Shown one piece after another: positions 43,757 to 52,791 of a DNA stretch of 64,000 nucleotides. The DNA is from Cesiribacter sp964504565. GTDB taxonomy: Bacteria; Bacteroidota; Bacteroidia; Cytophagales; Cyclobacteriaceae. Every line of letters begins with the position of its first letter. The stretch's first letter is position 1. Made by a program: the position numbers and the translations under genes. The stretch covers positions 124,001 to 188,000 of the forward strand of contig CAZDEY010000001.1 of assembly GCA_964504565.1 (NCBI GenBank). The letters run 5' to 3'. The notes under the pieces are model-generated. The model made no database searches, was not told the DNA's origin, and worked only from the letters and a program-made list of their open reading frames with translations.

Positions 43757-44908
43757 TTAGCGGATACTTTCCTGAAGAGCCTCCTGCAGTAAGCCTACCT
43801 CTTGCGAAGTATTATACACGTGCGGCGATACCCTAAAACTTTTACCCCGGGCCGATAGCTTAATGTTTCTGCGGTTAATTTCTTCCTGAAATTTTTCTTC
43901 GGCAATATGGGCCGGGAGGCTAAATCCAAAAAGGTGGTTGGCCCGGCCGTCCGGATGCTCAATACCAAAGCCTTCGTTTTGTAATTGTTGTATGAGGGGC
44001 AGAGTAAGTTCAACACAGTACTGCTGTATATTTTCCGGCTTCCAGTCCAGAAGTTGCCTAAGGGCGGCAACCAGCATGGGAACCAGTATAAAATTACTGG
44101 CCTCGCCCACCTGGTAGCGCCGCGCGCCGCCTATATACTCAGTACCGTAATTGGTCAGGTTGCGAAAGTCCGGCGCGTTGGTTCGGTTCATCCAGCTTTC
44201 TTCAATCGGACTTCCGTTATTAAAGTACGGGCTATAGTAGGCCATACCCAGTGAGTACGGACCTAGCAGCCACTTATAGCCCCCACATATCAGCGCATCT
44301 ATCCCAAACTTCTCTACATCTATGGGCAAGGCACCTACCGATTGGGTACCGTCAATTAGCAAAAGGGCTTCCACTTCCTGGCACCTTTTTCCTATTTCTT
44401 CTAGTAGGAATAGTGTACCATCAACCCAGTGCGTATGGCTCATCACTACCACCACGGTATCCGCAGTAATAGCTTCTAAAATTTGGGTGTTCCATCGGGC
44501 ACTTTTATGGCCGGTATCCGCCGGAGAGTTAATAGTTACCAGCTGCTGATTGTGCTGCCGGCACCACTTATCAGCAGTTAGGTAATCGCTGGGAAATTCC
44601 TGACCAACTATAATGGCGTGCCCGCCTGCTTTAGGTTTTATATTGCGAAAGGCGTTGGCCATACCGTACGAAACCGAGGGAATACTAACTACCTGCCCGG
44701 CCGGGGCATTAATTAGTTGGGCAAAGAGCTGATGGAGGGTTTCTATCTCCGAAAAGAAATCGTGAGGGGAAATTTGCGAGGGCACCCGCTTGGCTATCAG
44801 ACCCTGCATTCCGGCCGCTTCTACTGTTTTCAACAGCGGCGACATATAGGCGCAGTTTAAGTATACCTCGTTAAGGGGAAGCTGAAACAGGTGTCGTTGG
44901 TTGTTCAT
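43757..44908 (-). CDS. PLP-dependent aminotransferase class V-like enzyme
   Basis: 383 residues, class V aminotransferase fold (NifS/kynureninase/isopenicillin epimerase group). DGTQSVGALPIDV (about 187-199) holds the conserved cofactor-binding Asp; the Lys of GGYKWLLGPYS (about 212) forms the Schiff base with PLP. Cytoplasmic. It could be a kynureninase-like enzyme, selenocysteine lyase or cysteine desulfurase; the active-site Cys loop of NifS is not apparent, so desulfurase is less likely. Confidence 0.83.
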   Translation of the reverse strand: MNNQRHLFQLPLNEVYLNCAYMSPLLKTVEAAGMQGLIAKRVPSQISPHDFFSEIETLHQLFAQLINAPAGQVVSIPSVSYGMANAFRNIKPKAGGHAIIVGQEFPSDYLTADKWCRQHNQQLVTINSPADTGHKSARWNTQILEAITADTVVVVMSHTHWVDGTLFLLEEIGKRCQEVEALLLIDGTQSVGALPIDVEKFGIDALICGGYKWLLGPYSLGMAYYSPYFNNGSPIEESWMNRTNAPDFRNLTNYGTEYIGGARRYQVGEASNFILVPMLVAALRQLLDWKPENIQQYCVELTLPLIQQLQNEGFGIEHPDGRANHLFGFSLPAHIAEEKFQEEINRRNIKLSARGKSFRVSPHVYNTSQEVGLLQEALQESIR

Positions 44909-44929
44909 ATTTTAGGGAAAATCTAATAT

Positions 44930-44964
44930 AAAAAAAGCGCTGGTTCACTAACCAACGCTTACTG
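44930..44964 (-). terminator. Terminator after the 44990 gene
   Basis: An imperfect stem around AAGCG-TTGGTT / AACC-CGCTT, with A7 on the left giving T7 on the minus strand, 26 bp beyond the 44990 gene stop. Confidence 0.8.
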
Positions 44965-44989
44965 TATATTTGGCACTAAAGTAAACTGC

Positions 44990-45421
44990 TTATCCTAATT
45001 TTCTTTTTACCGCCCGGTTTACTGCGGCGGCTACTAACCCCCCGGCCAAATAATACCCAATAGTTAATACCTGGGTAGTTTTAGTCCGGTTAGTAGGCGC
45101 TTCGCCTAAGCCCAAAGGGCCGGGAAGGAATATACCGCCCAAACCGGCAGCTAAACCCAGCATACCGCCGGCAACGTAGCTGCCACCGGCCATGGCGTAG
45201 TAGGTTCCGTTGGCCATAAGGTCGCCGCCCATAGCCAGATCGTATTGGGTAGAGCGGTCGGGTGTATCTACTTTATCGGTTTTCTGAATAAGGGAGCGCA
45301 CTGCCCGTATACCCAAAAGCTGTAGTTGAGGAGCTTTGGGAAAGAACTGGCGAAAGGTTTCGTTTAGGGCGGTAACGGTGACGGCACCGGCCAACCCACC
45401 TACAATATTTGCTGAAATCAT
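44990..45421 (-). CDS. Small Gly/Ala-rich membrane protein
   Basis: 143 residues with three hydrophobic Gly/Ala-rich segments (about 1-20, 75-105, 115-138); likely inner-membrane. No motif I recognise. The start overlaps nothing; the gap to the next gene is 79 bp. Real-gene support: clean terminator and codon use like its neighbours. Confidence 0.6.
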   Translation of the reverse strand: MISANIVGGLAGAVTVTALNETFRQFFPKAPQLQLLGIRAVRSLIQKTDKVDTPDRSTQYDLAMGGDLMANGTYYAMAGGSYVAGGMLGLAAGLGGIFLPGPLGLGEAPTNRTKTTQVLTIGYYLAGGLVAAAVNRAVKRKLG

Positions 45422-45500
45422 AAAAATAGAAGTATTGAGAGGTAAAAATGTTTATAGCCTATACGCAAGTAAGCCTGTGAGGTTAAACGAATTTATCCTA

Positions 45501-46709
45501 CTACTTCAACCAGCGGCCTACAATTACGCTGGGCTTACCATCAGAAAGTGTAGTGCCGAAAACAGTGTACTGGCTGTTGGGTGCCACTTGAAGCTTTTTA
45601 GCCAGCACCTCGGCGGGCTGCGGGTAGTTGCGTACGCTTACGTTAGCCCCTTGCGGTACTAGTTTCCGTAGCGTTTTCTTGTCGGGCTTTCCTACGTACA
45701 AAATTTCGTATACCCGCCCCGGAAAATCTTTACTTTGTTCTACATTGGTGTAAAGGTGGCTATGCGGATGAAGTTTAATTAAGCCAAAGCGGGTGGCCGC
45801 CAGCTTAAATGCCCCTGCTTTCAGTAGGGTTACGTTAGGTTCGTACAGGTAGGTTTGAGGTTCAGCTATATTGGGTGCAGCTTCTGTTTCTTCCCTTTTA
45901 AAGAAGGAAAATAGAACTGGTTCCCCCTTATCATCCAGAATAACTGCCGTGATTTTAGGTTCGGCAATTTCTTCTTTAGTTATATAGAAAAGCAATTCTT
46001 TTACTTCTTGCCGCACAGCTATAACCCGCACTTCATGTACTTTACCCTGAAGTTCTTGGCAGGCCAGTTGAACATCCAACATCGGCGAGGCTTTCAGGAT
46101 AATGCCTTTTTCAGCCTTATTTAATAACTGCGGCAGCAGTTCAATTACATCCGGGCGGCAGTCGTGCAGGCTTACCAGCTTGCGTTGCTGCTCATCGCGC
46201 CGGGCGGGGTCCAGATATAGCCAGTCTACTTTTTGGTTAGAAATTAGGAATTCTTCGGCCGTGCTTTGCTTAACCTCAATATCAGCATTCAGTACACTGA
46301 AGTTATGCTGAGCCAGTTCAGCTAATTCGGGCTGGGTTTCTACGTAAATGCTATTTTTAGTAACCTTACTAAAGTAGTAACTATCTACGCCCATGCCGCC
46401 GGTCAGATCGGCCAACGAAGCTACTGGGCCGCCATTTAGTTCTTTTAGCCAACCGGCTTTATAACTAGCCGTAAGCTCCGAGGAGGACTGCTCCACCGAC
46501 AAGCCGGGCGGAAAAATAACGGCCGGGTTTTGGTACCAGTCCGGAAGTTTGATACGGGCTTTCTGCCGGGCGGCAATTTGCTGCACCGCTTCCCTAAACG
46601 GAAACTCCTTACCCTGCTTATTGCCGGAAAGCAATAAACGGGCGGGGTCTTCGCTTAAGTGCTGCTGAATCCACTGCTGAACTTCCGCTTGGGCCAGTTC
46701 GCCAATCAA
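45501..46709 (-). CDS. SAM-dependent methyltransferase with THUMP-like/PG_1098-type domains
   Basis: 402 residues. An N-terminal helical head, then SAM-binding LADLTGGMGVDSYYFSK (about 97-113), the catalytic-loop YLDPARRDEQQRK (about 172-184), and a C-terminal domain I recall as ferredoxin-like and THUMP-like in the PG_1098 family. RNA methylation is the usual expectation for this class; the exact substrate is not known. The start overlaps the asd stop by 4 bp, so co-transcribed. Confidence 0.83.
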   Translation of the reverse strand: MIGELAQAEVQQWIQQHLSEDPARLLLSGNKQGKEFPFREAVQQIAARQKARIKLPDWYQNPAVIFPPGLSVEQSSSELTASYKAGWLKELNGGPVASLADLTGGMGVDSYYFSKVTKNSIYVETQPELAELAQHNFSVLNADIEVKQSTAEEFLISNQKVDWLYLDPARRDEQQRKLVSLHDCRPDVIELLPQLLNKAEKGIILKASPMLDVQLACQELQGKVHEVRVIAVRQEVKELLFYITKEEIAEPKITAVILDDKGEPVLFSFFKREETEAAPNIAEPQTYLYEPNVTLLKAGAFKLAATRFGLIKLHPHSHLYTNVEQSKDFPGRVYEILYVGKPDKKTLRKLVPQGANVSVRNYPQPAEVLAKKLQVAPNSQYTVFGTTLSDGKPSVIVGRWLK

Positions 46710-47707
46710 TACACCAGATTTTTATCAACTAAGTACTGGGCAATTTGTACGGCATTGGTGGCGGCTCCCTTACGCAGGTTATCGGCTACAATCCACATAT
46801 TTAGGGTATTGGGCTGGGTTTCATCGCGGCGCAGGCGTCCGACAAATACCTCATCGCGGCCGTGGCTGTTCATAGGCATTGGGTACACCTTATTGGCGGG
46901 GTCGTCCTGAAGTATTATGCCCGGGGTATTGCTAAGCAGTTCTCGCACCTTATCCAGGGTAAAATCTTGCTGAAACTCTACGTTTACCGACTCGGAGTGG
47001 CCGCCCATTACCGGCACGCGCACGCAGGTGGCCGTAACCTGAATGCCTTCGTCGCCCATAATTTTTTTGGTCTCGTTCACCATTTTCATTTCCTCCTTGG
47101 TGTAACCGTTTTCGGTAAATACATCAATCTGAGGAAGCAAATTCATATCTATTTTGTAGGGATACGGGCCGTTTTCCGGGTTTTCGCCTCTACGCTCGGC
47201 CATTAGCTGATCTACCGCGGCCTTGCCTGTGCCGGTAACCGATTGGTAGGTACTTACCACAATACGTTTAATGCCGTAAGCCTCGTGCAGCGGCGCCAAA
47301 GCCAGCACCATTTGTATAGTAGAGCAGTTAGGGTTGGCAATTATCCGATCATCGATGCGCAGTACGTGACCGTTAATTTCTGGCACAATTAGCTTATTGC
47401 GCGGGTTCATACGCCAGGCCGATGAGTTATCCACCACAATGCTACCGGCTTCGGCAAAGCGCGGGGCCAGCTCCAGCGAGGTTGAACCACCGGCGGAAAA
47501 TATGGCAATATGGGGTTTGGCGGCAATAGCATCTTCTACCGAAACAATTTTGTATTCCTTTCCGCGATAGCTAAGCGGTTTGCCCACCGAACGCTCGGAG
47601 GCTACCAGGTATAGTTCATCGAGGTGGAAATTACGTTCTTCCAGTACTTTTAATATTTCGCTGCCCACCAGGCCGGTGGCGCCAACTACTGCCAGTTTCA
47701 TGTGCAT
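46706..47707 (-). CDS. asd: Aspartate-semialdehyde dehydrogenase
   Basis: 333 residues (331 from Met3). It reduces beta-aspartyl phosphate to the semialdehyde, feeding lysine/diaminopimelate, methionine and threonine. N-terminal NADP motif AVVGATGLVGSEIL; catalytic Cys in IANPNCSTIQM (about 129); substrate-binding VYQSVTG-like region (STYQSVTGTG); ATCVRVPVMGGHSE. Cytoplasmic. First gene of a two-gene unit with the methyltransferase. Confidence 0.96.
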   Translation of the reverse strand: MHMKLAVVGATGLVGSEILKVLEERNFHLDELYLVASERSVGKPLSYRGKEYKIVSVEDAIAAKPHIAIFSAGGSTSLELAPRFAEAGSIVVDNSSAWRMNPRNKLIVPEINGHVLRIDDRIIANPNCSTIQMVLALAPLHEAYGIKRIVVSTYQSVTGTGKAAVDQLMAERRGENPENGPYPYKIDMNLLPQIDVFTENGYTKEEMKMVNETKKIMGDEGIQVTATCVRVPVMGGHSESVNVEFQQDFTLDKVRELLSNTPGIILQDDPANKVYPMPMNSHGRDEVFVGRLRRDETQPNTLNMWIVADNLRKGAATNAVQIAQYLVDKNLVY

Positions 47708-48178
47708 TATTAAGTATAAAATTTCGGGGCGAACCGCTCGCCAATTCTGCTAGTGTGAACCCTAAAACCAGGCTAGAGGTTCAGGCCGGCTAAGGTAAAC
47801 ATAAATGGGGGTTGGGGCAATAATGGGTTAAACTGTTCAGTATATTTAAGTAAAAATGAGTAGTTACAGTACGCCTTTTTGCTTAGAGGTATAATTGCTC
47901 ATATAGATTTTTGTGATAGGAAGGTTCCTAAGTCCGAAGCAGTCGGTTGGGCTTAGGGAGAATTGGAATAGTTGGTTAGTAAAGTAGATATGGTGAAGTT
48001 AGCTAAGGGTTTAGGTAAGAAGGTAAAACAATACAGGGTAGGAAGTATGGTGTGTACGGAACACGAAAATTGGTTAGCATAACAATTAATGCGTATGTGT
48101 ATGCATTTTATATCTTATATTGGGCAGTATAAAGTGCATTAATGCATTTTATACGGATGTTATGTACCAGTACGCACC
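47708..48178. other. 471-bp gap holding the left edge of the cassette region
   Basis: The first part (to about 48060) is A+T-rich with no supported gene; then the attC-like site at 48077. The asd promoter should be in the first 150 bp, but I cannot place it. Confidence 0.5.
48077..48165 (+). repeat. attC-like site A (integron-type, weakest of three)
   Basis: GCATAAC at 48077-48083 and GTTATGT at 48159-48165 are complementary ends in the places of R'' and R'. Inside are imperfect inverted arms (TGTATGCATTTTATA against TTAATGCACTTTATA read in reverse) and a repeated ATGCATTTTATA. GTTATGTACC (48159-48168) is the 5' core of the next gene unit. The arms are less clean than at sites B and C. Confidence 0.5.
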
Positions 48179-48925
48179 ATGAAACAAAGTCTCATTATAT
48201 TGACCTTTTTACTTTTCATTTCGGCAACTGCTGAACCTTGGGACAAACTAGTGGGCGAACTAACCGACTCAAAAACGCTTAACGAACTCAAAGAGGCTAA
48301 ATCCAATTTCTATTCACGTCACGACCGAACTCCACTAACAAGAAGTTTAGATTTTGGATACGAACATACTGTTTGGGAATTTGACTTTATACACGGTAAC
48401 TACTCAACAGATTTTAAGCTCTCCATAATTTCCGAGAATGATAAAATTATCTTTGGTAAACTTGAACGATTGCATTGGAGAGGACGAACAGAAGAAACTT
48501 ATGAGTTTTCGGTTTTAGAAACAGAACTACAAAATTTGGTAAATGAGCACAATACATTTTATACGACTGAATATGAGGTTGATGAATTCCTAAAAGAACT
48601 AAACCAAGATTTCTATTTCTCACTTGGTTGTGGTGAAACTGGCAGCAATCGACCGAAAGAAGCTGATAAGATGTTGAAATGGGCTGAAAAAAACAACATC
48701 AAAAAACTGAGTAAATGGTTGTATTCTCCGAATCATGAGCTTCAAGCCTATGCTATTGACGGACTAGCTCGAATTGAGGAAAGTGGAAAATCAATTCCTG
48801 ACCAACAAAAAATGATTATTGAACATTTGCGTAATCGTAACAGCATAGTGATTAATTGCGCAGGCTGTTTGATGGGACTTGAAACGCCAGTTAATAAGCT
48901 ACTTTTTGAATACAGGAATAGGTAA
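48179..48925 (+). CDS. Cassette-borne exported hypothetical protein 1
   Basis: 248 residues. The signal peptide (MKQSLIILTFLLFISATAE) predicts export. The mature part is charged and helical near the C-terminus (HEAT-like: HELQAYAIDGLARIEE); Cys pair CGETG / CAGC. No family recognised. It is visibly richer in A+T and in AAA, GAA and TTA codons than its neighbours asd and the M14 peptidase. It is bracketed by GTTATGTACC (48159) and its exact complement GGTACATAAC (48931), as a gene in an integron cassette would be. No transposase or integrase is close. Probably horizontally acquired. Confidence 0.65.
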   Translation: MKQSLIILTFLLFISATAEPWDKLVGELTDSKTLNELKEAKSNFYSRHDRTPLTRSLDFGYEHTVWEFDFIHGNYSTDFKLSIISENDKIIFGKLERLHWRGRTEETYEFSVLETELQNLVNEHNTFYTTEYEVDEFLKELNQDFYFSLGCGETGSNRPKEADKMLKWAEKNNIKKLSKWLYSPNHELQAYAIDGLARIEESGKSIPDQQKMIIEHLRNRNSIVINCAGCLMGLETPVNKLLFEYRNR

Positions 48926-48930
48926 TAGCC

Positions 48931-49095
48931 GGTACATAACAAATTCTATGAATGAATGGGGTTTCATCGGTCAGGATACTTTGGTGGCACTTGGAAAGTC
49001 CGCCACAATGTTTAAATTTAAATTAAGGCGTGGCTATGTGCGAGACGAGAGGTTAGTGCTTTCTAATCCCCACTCATCATAGCTGGGCGTTGTGG
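48931..49095 (+). repeat. attC-like site B (integron-type, best of three)
   Basis: Ordered as R''-L''-L'-R'. R'' is ACATAAC at 48934-48940; then 5 bp; L'' is CTATGAATGAATGGGG (48946-48961). L' is CCCCACTCATCATAG (49068-49082), 6 bp, then R' GTTGTGG (49089-49095). L'' and L' pair at 14 of 15 positions with one extra unpaired base, the feature that sets strand polarity in attC sites. It lies 5 bp after the stop of cassette gene 1 and ends 16 bp before the start of cassette gene 2. About 165 bp, somewhat longer than usual. Confidence 0.65.
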
Positions 49096-49111
49096 CTAAT
49101 ACACAAAGACG

Positions 49112-49801
49112 ATGAAACACCTGCTAATAATAATATTACTTTCAACAAATTCAGTTTACTGTATTGGACAAAACAATCATGAAACCTTTTTTAATAGGTT
49201 GACTGATGATTTTTGCGATTGTGCCTCAAAAGCTAAAGACAAAATTGAATTTGAAATCTGCGGAAATATTATCAAGGCAGCTGATTCAATTCAACTCACT
49301 GAAACAGACAAAGTATACTTCTTTAATAAACTAAAAAGCCAATGTGGAGACACTTTTACCAAACATTGGGGACAACAACGTCCCAGAATCCCGTCTTGTT
49401 CATTTTTACAGGAGACAGACCTTAAGGATTTCAACCTTCAAAAATCTGGTGCTGATAAAGTTTCGGTTCAATGGACAAATGAAAATAAAAAAGGAATTAT
49501 TTTGGATTTAATTGACCATCGAACGCAATTTACATCTGATAGTCTAGCTCAAAAGTATATTGAAAGCCAACAAAAATTAACCCTATCTGACGATTTTAAA
49601 AAAACAATATTATCGAGTAAAACCTTTCAGTCATTAGAAATCATAAATTTCGGAGCATTTGGTAATTACTACGTTTACCAAATCTATGCAAGATGTGACT
49701 CACTAATTTACTTCTTGTCAGCAACCTTATCAAAGGAGGACTTACTAATAATTGAAAAGTTAATAGAAAAGTTATCTAGTAGAGTAAAACATTGTAATTA
49801 A
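49112..49801 (+). CDS. Cassette-borne exported hypothetical protein 2
   Basis: 229 residues. The signal peptide MKHLLIIILLSTNSVYCIG predicts export; a Cys-containing stretch follows (FCDCASKAKDKIEFEICGN), then a beta-rich C-terminus. No family recognised. A+T-rich like cassette gene 1 and unlike its chromosomal neighbours. It is bracketed by GTTGTGGC (49089-49096) and its exact complement GCCACAAC (49815-49822). Start at 49112 by ATG; there is no good ribosome binding site. Confidence 0.65.
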   Translation: MKHLLIIILLSTNSVYCIGQNNHETFFNRLTDDFCDCASKAKDKIEFEICGNIIKAADSIQLTETDKVYFFNKLKSQCGDTFTKHWGQQRPRIPSCSFLQETDLKDFNLQKSGADKVSVQWTNENKKGIILDLIDHRTQFTSDSLAQKYIESQQKLTLSDDFKKTILSSKTFQSLEIINFGAFGNYYVYQIYARCDSLIYFLSATLSKEDLLIIEKLIEKLSSRVKHCN

Positions 49802-49813
49802 GATAAGTGTACT

Positions 49814-49990
49814 GGCCACAACACTGTGCATATTTCATTGCGGGGTTCGGTGTTGCGTTATAGTTTTTGTTTCTTAATTTAGTTCATCAACGTGGACAAT
49901 TATGCAACAGGTCGCGCTTGTTAAATCCGCCAGCTGGCGGATTTAACAAGCGCTCCTAACCCCGCAACGCAATATGCACTCACGTTACCT
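49814..49990 (+). repeat. attC-like site C (integron-type)
   Basis: R'' GCCACAAC (49815-49822) follows the stop of cassette gene 2 by 13 bp. L'' GTGCATATTTCATTGCGGGGTT (49826-49847) pairs with L' (49958-49979) at 20 of 22 positions. R' is GTTACCT (49984-49990). The inner part contains the 40-bp palindrome at 49914. Beyond it the sequence returns to the ordinary composition of the chromosome. Confidence 0.6.
49914..49953. repeat. Perfect 40-bp palindrome inside site C
   Basis: Two perfect 20-bp arms meet without a loop: 49914-49933 begins GCGCTTGTTAAATCC and 49934-49953 is its exact reverse complement. It lies in the variable central part of site C, between L'' and L'. Confidence 0.9.
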
Positions 49991-50032
49991 ATCTGACCTT
50001 GTAGATCAGGTAATAGTATTAGGCTAACCTTC

Positions 50033-52567
50033 CTACTCCTCCCCAACCATAAATACCGCGTTAGCAAATAGCAGCTTGCCGCCTTGCCAGAAGGCTCGGA
50101 ATAGGGGGTTGTCTACAAAGTATACTACCTGGCCCTGGCCAATTCCTTCTACCCCAAAAACCAGGCTTTCGGGTAATTTTTCACGGGCAGTTTGGCCTAT
50201 GTAGCCGGCTACCAAATCATCACTATTCTGCACGGTGCCTACGTTCCAGCCGCCATCTAAGTAACTGTAAGCGTCGGCATCGGTTTTCAGGCTGTAGTAG
50301 GTATCATCATAGCCAAAGGCCAGCGGGTGGCTGTCGTCCATGCGTACGCGGTATATTGTGCCGGTGTTGAAGTTGGTAAGGGCTTCGCGCTCGCGAGCCT
50401 CATAGCGTTTCAGTTTTTCTTCGGCGGGTTTGTCGTCTTTCTTATCTTCTTCTTTGCTTTCCTTTTTAGCCAGCTTCAATCCTCCTTTTCCTACAAAAGC
50501 TTCCATAGCATTTTGCATTAGAATTAGGCGGCCGCCGCTTCTCACCCAGGTTAATAACTGGTCAGGCAGGCCTTCTAACTGGCTACTGCGGTAGTAGCCG
50601 TTCGGCAAAATTACCACATCAAACTCGCTCCAATTTACATTAGCGGCATAATCGCTACTTACCAGGGTTACCGGATACCCCAGTTGTTGCTCAAAGAAGT
50701 GCCAGATTTCGCCTACGTTCAGCGAGGAGGTTCCTTCGCCGCTCAGGAGGGCAACCTGGGGCTGCTCTAGATAGGCTACACTGCTGCTGCCAAAATCTTT
50801 GCCCTTGCTAACCATACCCGTAGCGGCAGCTTTAACCGGTACCTCCCAATTCTGGGCGGCATTTTGTACGGCGTAGGCTACCTTTTCGCCCAGGGCTTCG
50901 TTGCTGGTTCGGCTAATAATAAGCGTACCCCGGCCCCACTCCTCCCCGTCCAGCGTAAAGGGTTCCTGGCTAAAGCGTACTTTAATTCCTAACTGAAGAA
51001 TTTCGGATAGGAACTGCGCGCTGTTTAAGCCCGTCCAGGGGGCCAGGTAGGCGTAGGGCATAGCGGCGCCGTCGGTTTCGGCAACGCTTACTTCCTCGGC
51101 TTCCGGCCAGTTGTCGGCTGGTATGTTTTCGGCGGTGGCGTAGGCTTCCAAGCCGTAGGCGTAGGGCAGGGCCCAGGCAGTAATGTCGTAGGTTAGGGTA
51201 TCGGCCAGTTCGGTTTCGGGGTCCATAAGCACCTGTAGCAAAAAGGCTTTAGGCTGAAAGGCGCTGATGACCAAATCGCCCCGCTGGCGCCGGAAGCTGC
51301 TGTTGCCGGCCTGGCCGTAGCTAAACCCTCGGTGCGTAGCGGCGCTGGTGGCCATACCGTAGCGTATACCCTGGCTATCCAGAAAGCGGCGGAACTGGGC
51401 AAAGTTATCGGGCGAGCTTTGGGCTGAAAACAGGTAACTGCGGAAGGTTCCGGGGGGGTTATTTCGATTATTGGCATAGAAGCTCCTAAACTTATCAACT
51501 ACTTGCTGGTGATTGCGCGCGGTGGTTTCAATAGTTGCTAAACTGGTTACGTAGTGGTGGGCAATTCGGTCGCTAAGGCGCAGGGTGTCGCCTACGGAAT
51601 TTATAATTGCCAGTCCGGCCCGGCCCGAGCCGCCCTGCTCGTAGGTCATGCCGATGGCTCCGTTATAGAGCGGGTAGGTATCGCCGTAGCTGGGGTACAG
51701 CAAATCGAACACCTCGCGGGTAAAGTATAGCCAGCCATTCTCATCAAAATAGCGGGCATTGTTGCGGCCAATGGTGGTCTGAAACTCGCGCTGCCAATCG
51801 GTAATATAGGTATGGTAGGGCTCGGCCGCCGGGGCAAAATAGTAAGGAGCATCTACGCCCTGCTCGTGGTAGTCGGCGTGTACGTGGGGTAGCCACTGGT
51901 TGTACACTCGCATACGCTGCTGACTTTCCACCTGCGTTTGCCAGGCCCAGTCGCGGTTTAAATCGAACAGATAGTGGTTGGCCCGGCCACCCGGCCAGGG
52001 CTCGTGGTGCTCGCGGGCTTCGGGCAGCGGATTTGGCCAGCGGCCTACCTGCTGGTTATACCAATTTACGTAGCGGTCGCGGCCATCGGGGTTAATGCAG
52101 GGGTCAATAACTACCACCGTATTCTCCAGCCATTCGGCTACTTGCTTGTTGGGTTCGGCCAGCGAGTACAGCACGGCCATAGCGGCCTCAGTACTTACCG
52201 ATTCGTTGCCGTGTACGTTGTAGCTTAGCCAAACTATAGCTTTAGCATCCTGGCTAGGTTCACCAGCTACTATACCGGCCCGCTTCAGGTTATCTTCCCT
52301 AATCTGCTCTAGCTTAGCCAGATTTTCCGGGCTGCTGATAAAGGTTAATAGCAGGGGTCGCCCCTCGTAGGTTTGTCCGTAGGGTTGTAGTTGTACTCGC
52401 GGGCTGGTGCCGGCTATTTGCTGAAAGTAGGAAACCACGCGGTGGTGCGGCGTAAACTGATTGCCTAATTCGTAGCCTAAATAGGCGGGCGGGCTAATAA
52501 GGTTTTGGGCAGAAGAAGTATAATAAAGTAAGCTTAAGCTTAGCAGAATAAGTGTACGAAGCATCAT
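50033..52567 (-). CDS. Secreted M14 zinc carboxypeptidase
   Basis: 844 residues with a signal peptide (about 1-20, ends TSSAQ). The N-terminal half is an M14 domain: zinc ligand motif in YNVHGNESVSTEA (about 112-124), DPCINPDGRDRY (about 147-158) and HADYHEQG with a third ligand-type His (about 231-238). After it comes a long C-terminal region with a GATase-like fold (VVILPNGYYRSSQLEG, WVRSGGRLILMQNAMEAF). M14 enzymes remove C-terminal residues or cleave cell-wall peptides. Extracellular or periplasmic. Upstream on the left is the cassette region. Confidence 0.88.
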   Translation of the reverse strand: MMLRTLILLSLSLLYYTSSAQNLISPPAYLGYELGNQFTPHHRVVSYFQQIAGTSPRVQLQPYGQTYEGRPLLLTFISSPENLAKLEQIREDNLKRAGIVAGEPSQDAKAIVWLSYNVHGNESVSTEAAMAVLYSLAEPNKQVAEWLENTVVVIDPCINPDGRDRYVNWYNQQVGRWPNPLPEAREHHEPWPGGRANHYLFDLNRDWAWQTQVESQQRMRVYNQWLPHVHADYHEQGVDAPYYFAPAAEPYHTYITDWQREFQTTIGRNNARYFDENGWLYFTREVFDLLYPSYGDTYPLYNGAIGMTYEQGGSGRAGLAIINSVGDTLRLSDRIAHHYVTSLATIETTARNHQQVVDKFRSFYANNRNNPPGTFRSYLFSAQSSPDNFAQFRRFLDSQGIRYGMATSAATHRGFSYGQAGNSSFRRQRGDLVISAFQPKAFLLQVLMDPETELADTLTYDITAWALPYAYGLEAYATAENIPADNWPEAEEVSVAETDGAAMPYAYLAPWTGLNSAQFLSEILQLGIKVRFSQEPFTLDGEEWGRGTLIISRTSNEALGEKVAYAVQNAAQNWEVPVKAAATGMVSKGKDFGSSSVAYLEQPQVALLSGEGTSSLNVGEIWHFFEQQLGYPVTLVSSDYAANVNWSEFDVVILPNGYYRSSQLEGLPDQLLTWVRSGGRLILMQNAMEAFVGKGGLKLAKKESKEEDKKDDKPAEEKLKRYEAREREALTNFNTGTIYRVRMDDSHPLAFGYDDTYYSLKTDADAYSYLDGGWNVGTVQNSDDLVAGYIGQTAREKLPESLVFGVEGIGQGQVVYFVDNPLFRAFWQGGKLLFANAVFMVGEE

Positions 52568-52791
52568 AGGGGCTAAAGTAGCAGAAAAATTGAATTAAGA
52601 GGCTTATTTTCGAATTTGAGGGAATAGAAAGTTGCTTTCTGATTTTAGTGGTATAAGTAATAGCCCCAATTTACTGTTACGTTATATGCGGTTAGTTGAG
52701 GAAAATAGAAATGATGGCAGCCTACTTTCTGATAATTAACTCGCAGCAAAGCGCTACGAGTAATATCAACACTCATCAGTATAGTTCAAAT

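Noticed and set aside
48879..49082. 67-codon plus-strand frame
   Set aside because: It overlaps the end of cassette gene 1 and the attC-like site B; no start signal or homologous motif, and the site structure explains the sequence better.
52680..52690. GTTATATGCGG upstream of the 52792 gene, resembling a cassette core
   Set aside because: No complementary inverse core or hairpin arms are seen after the gene, and codon use matches the chromosome.
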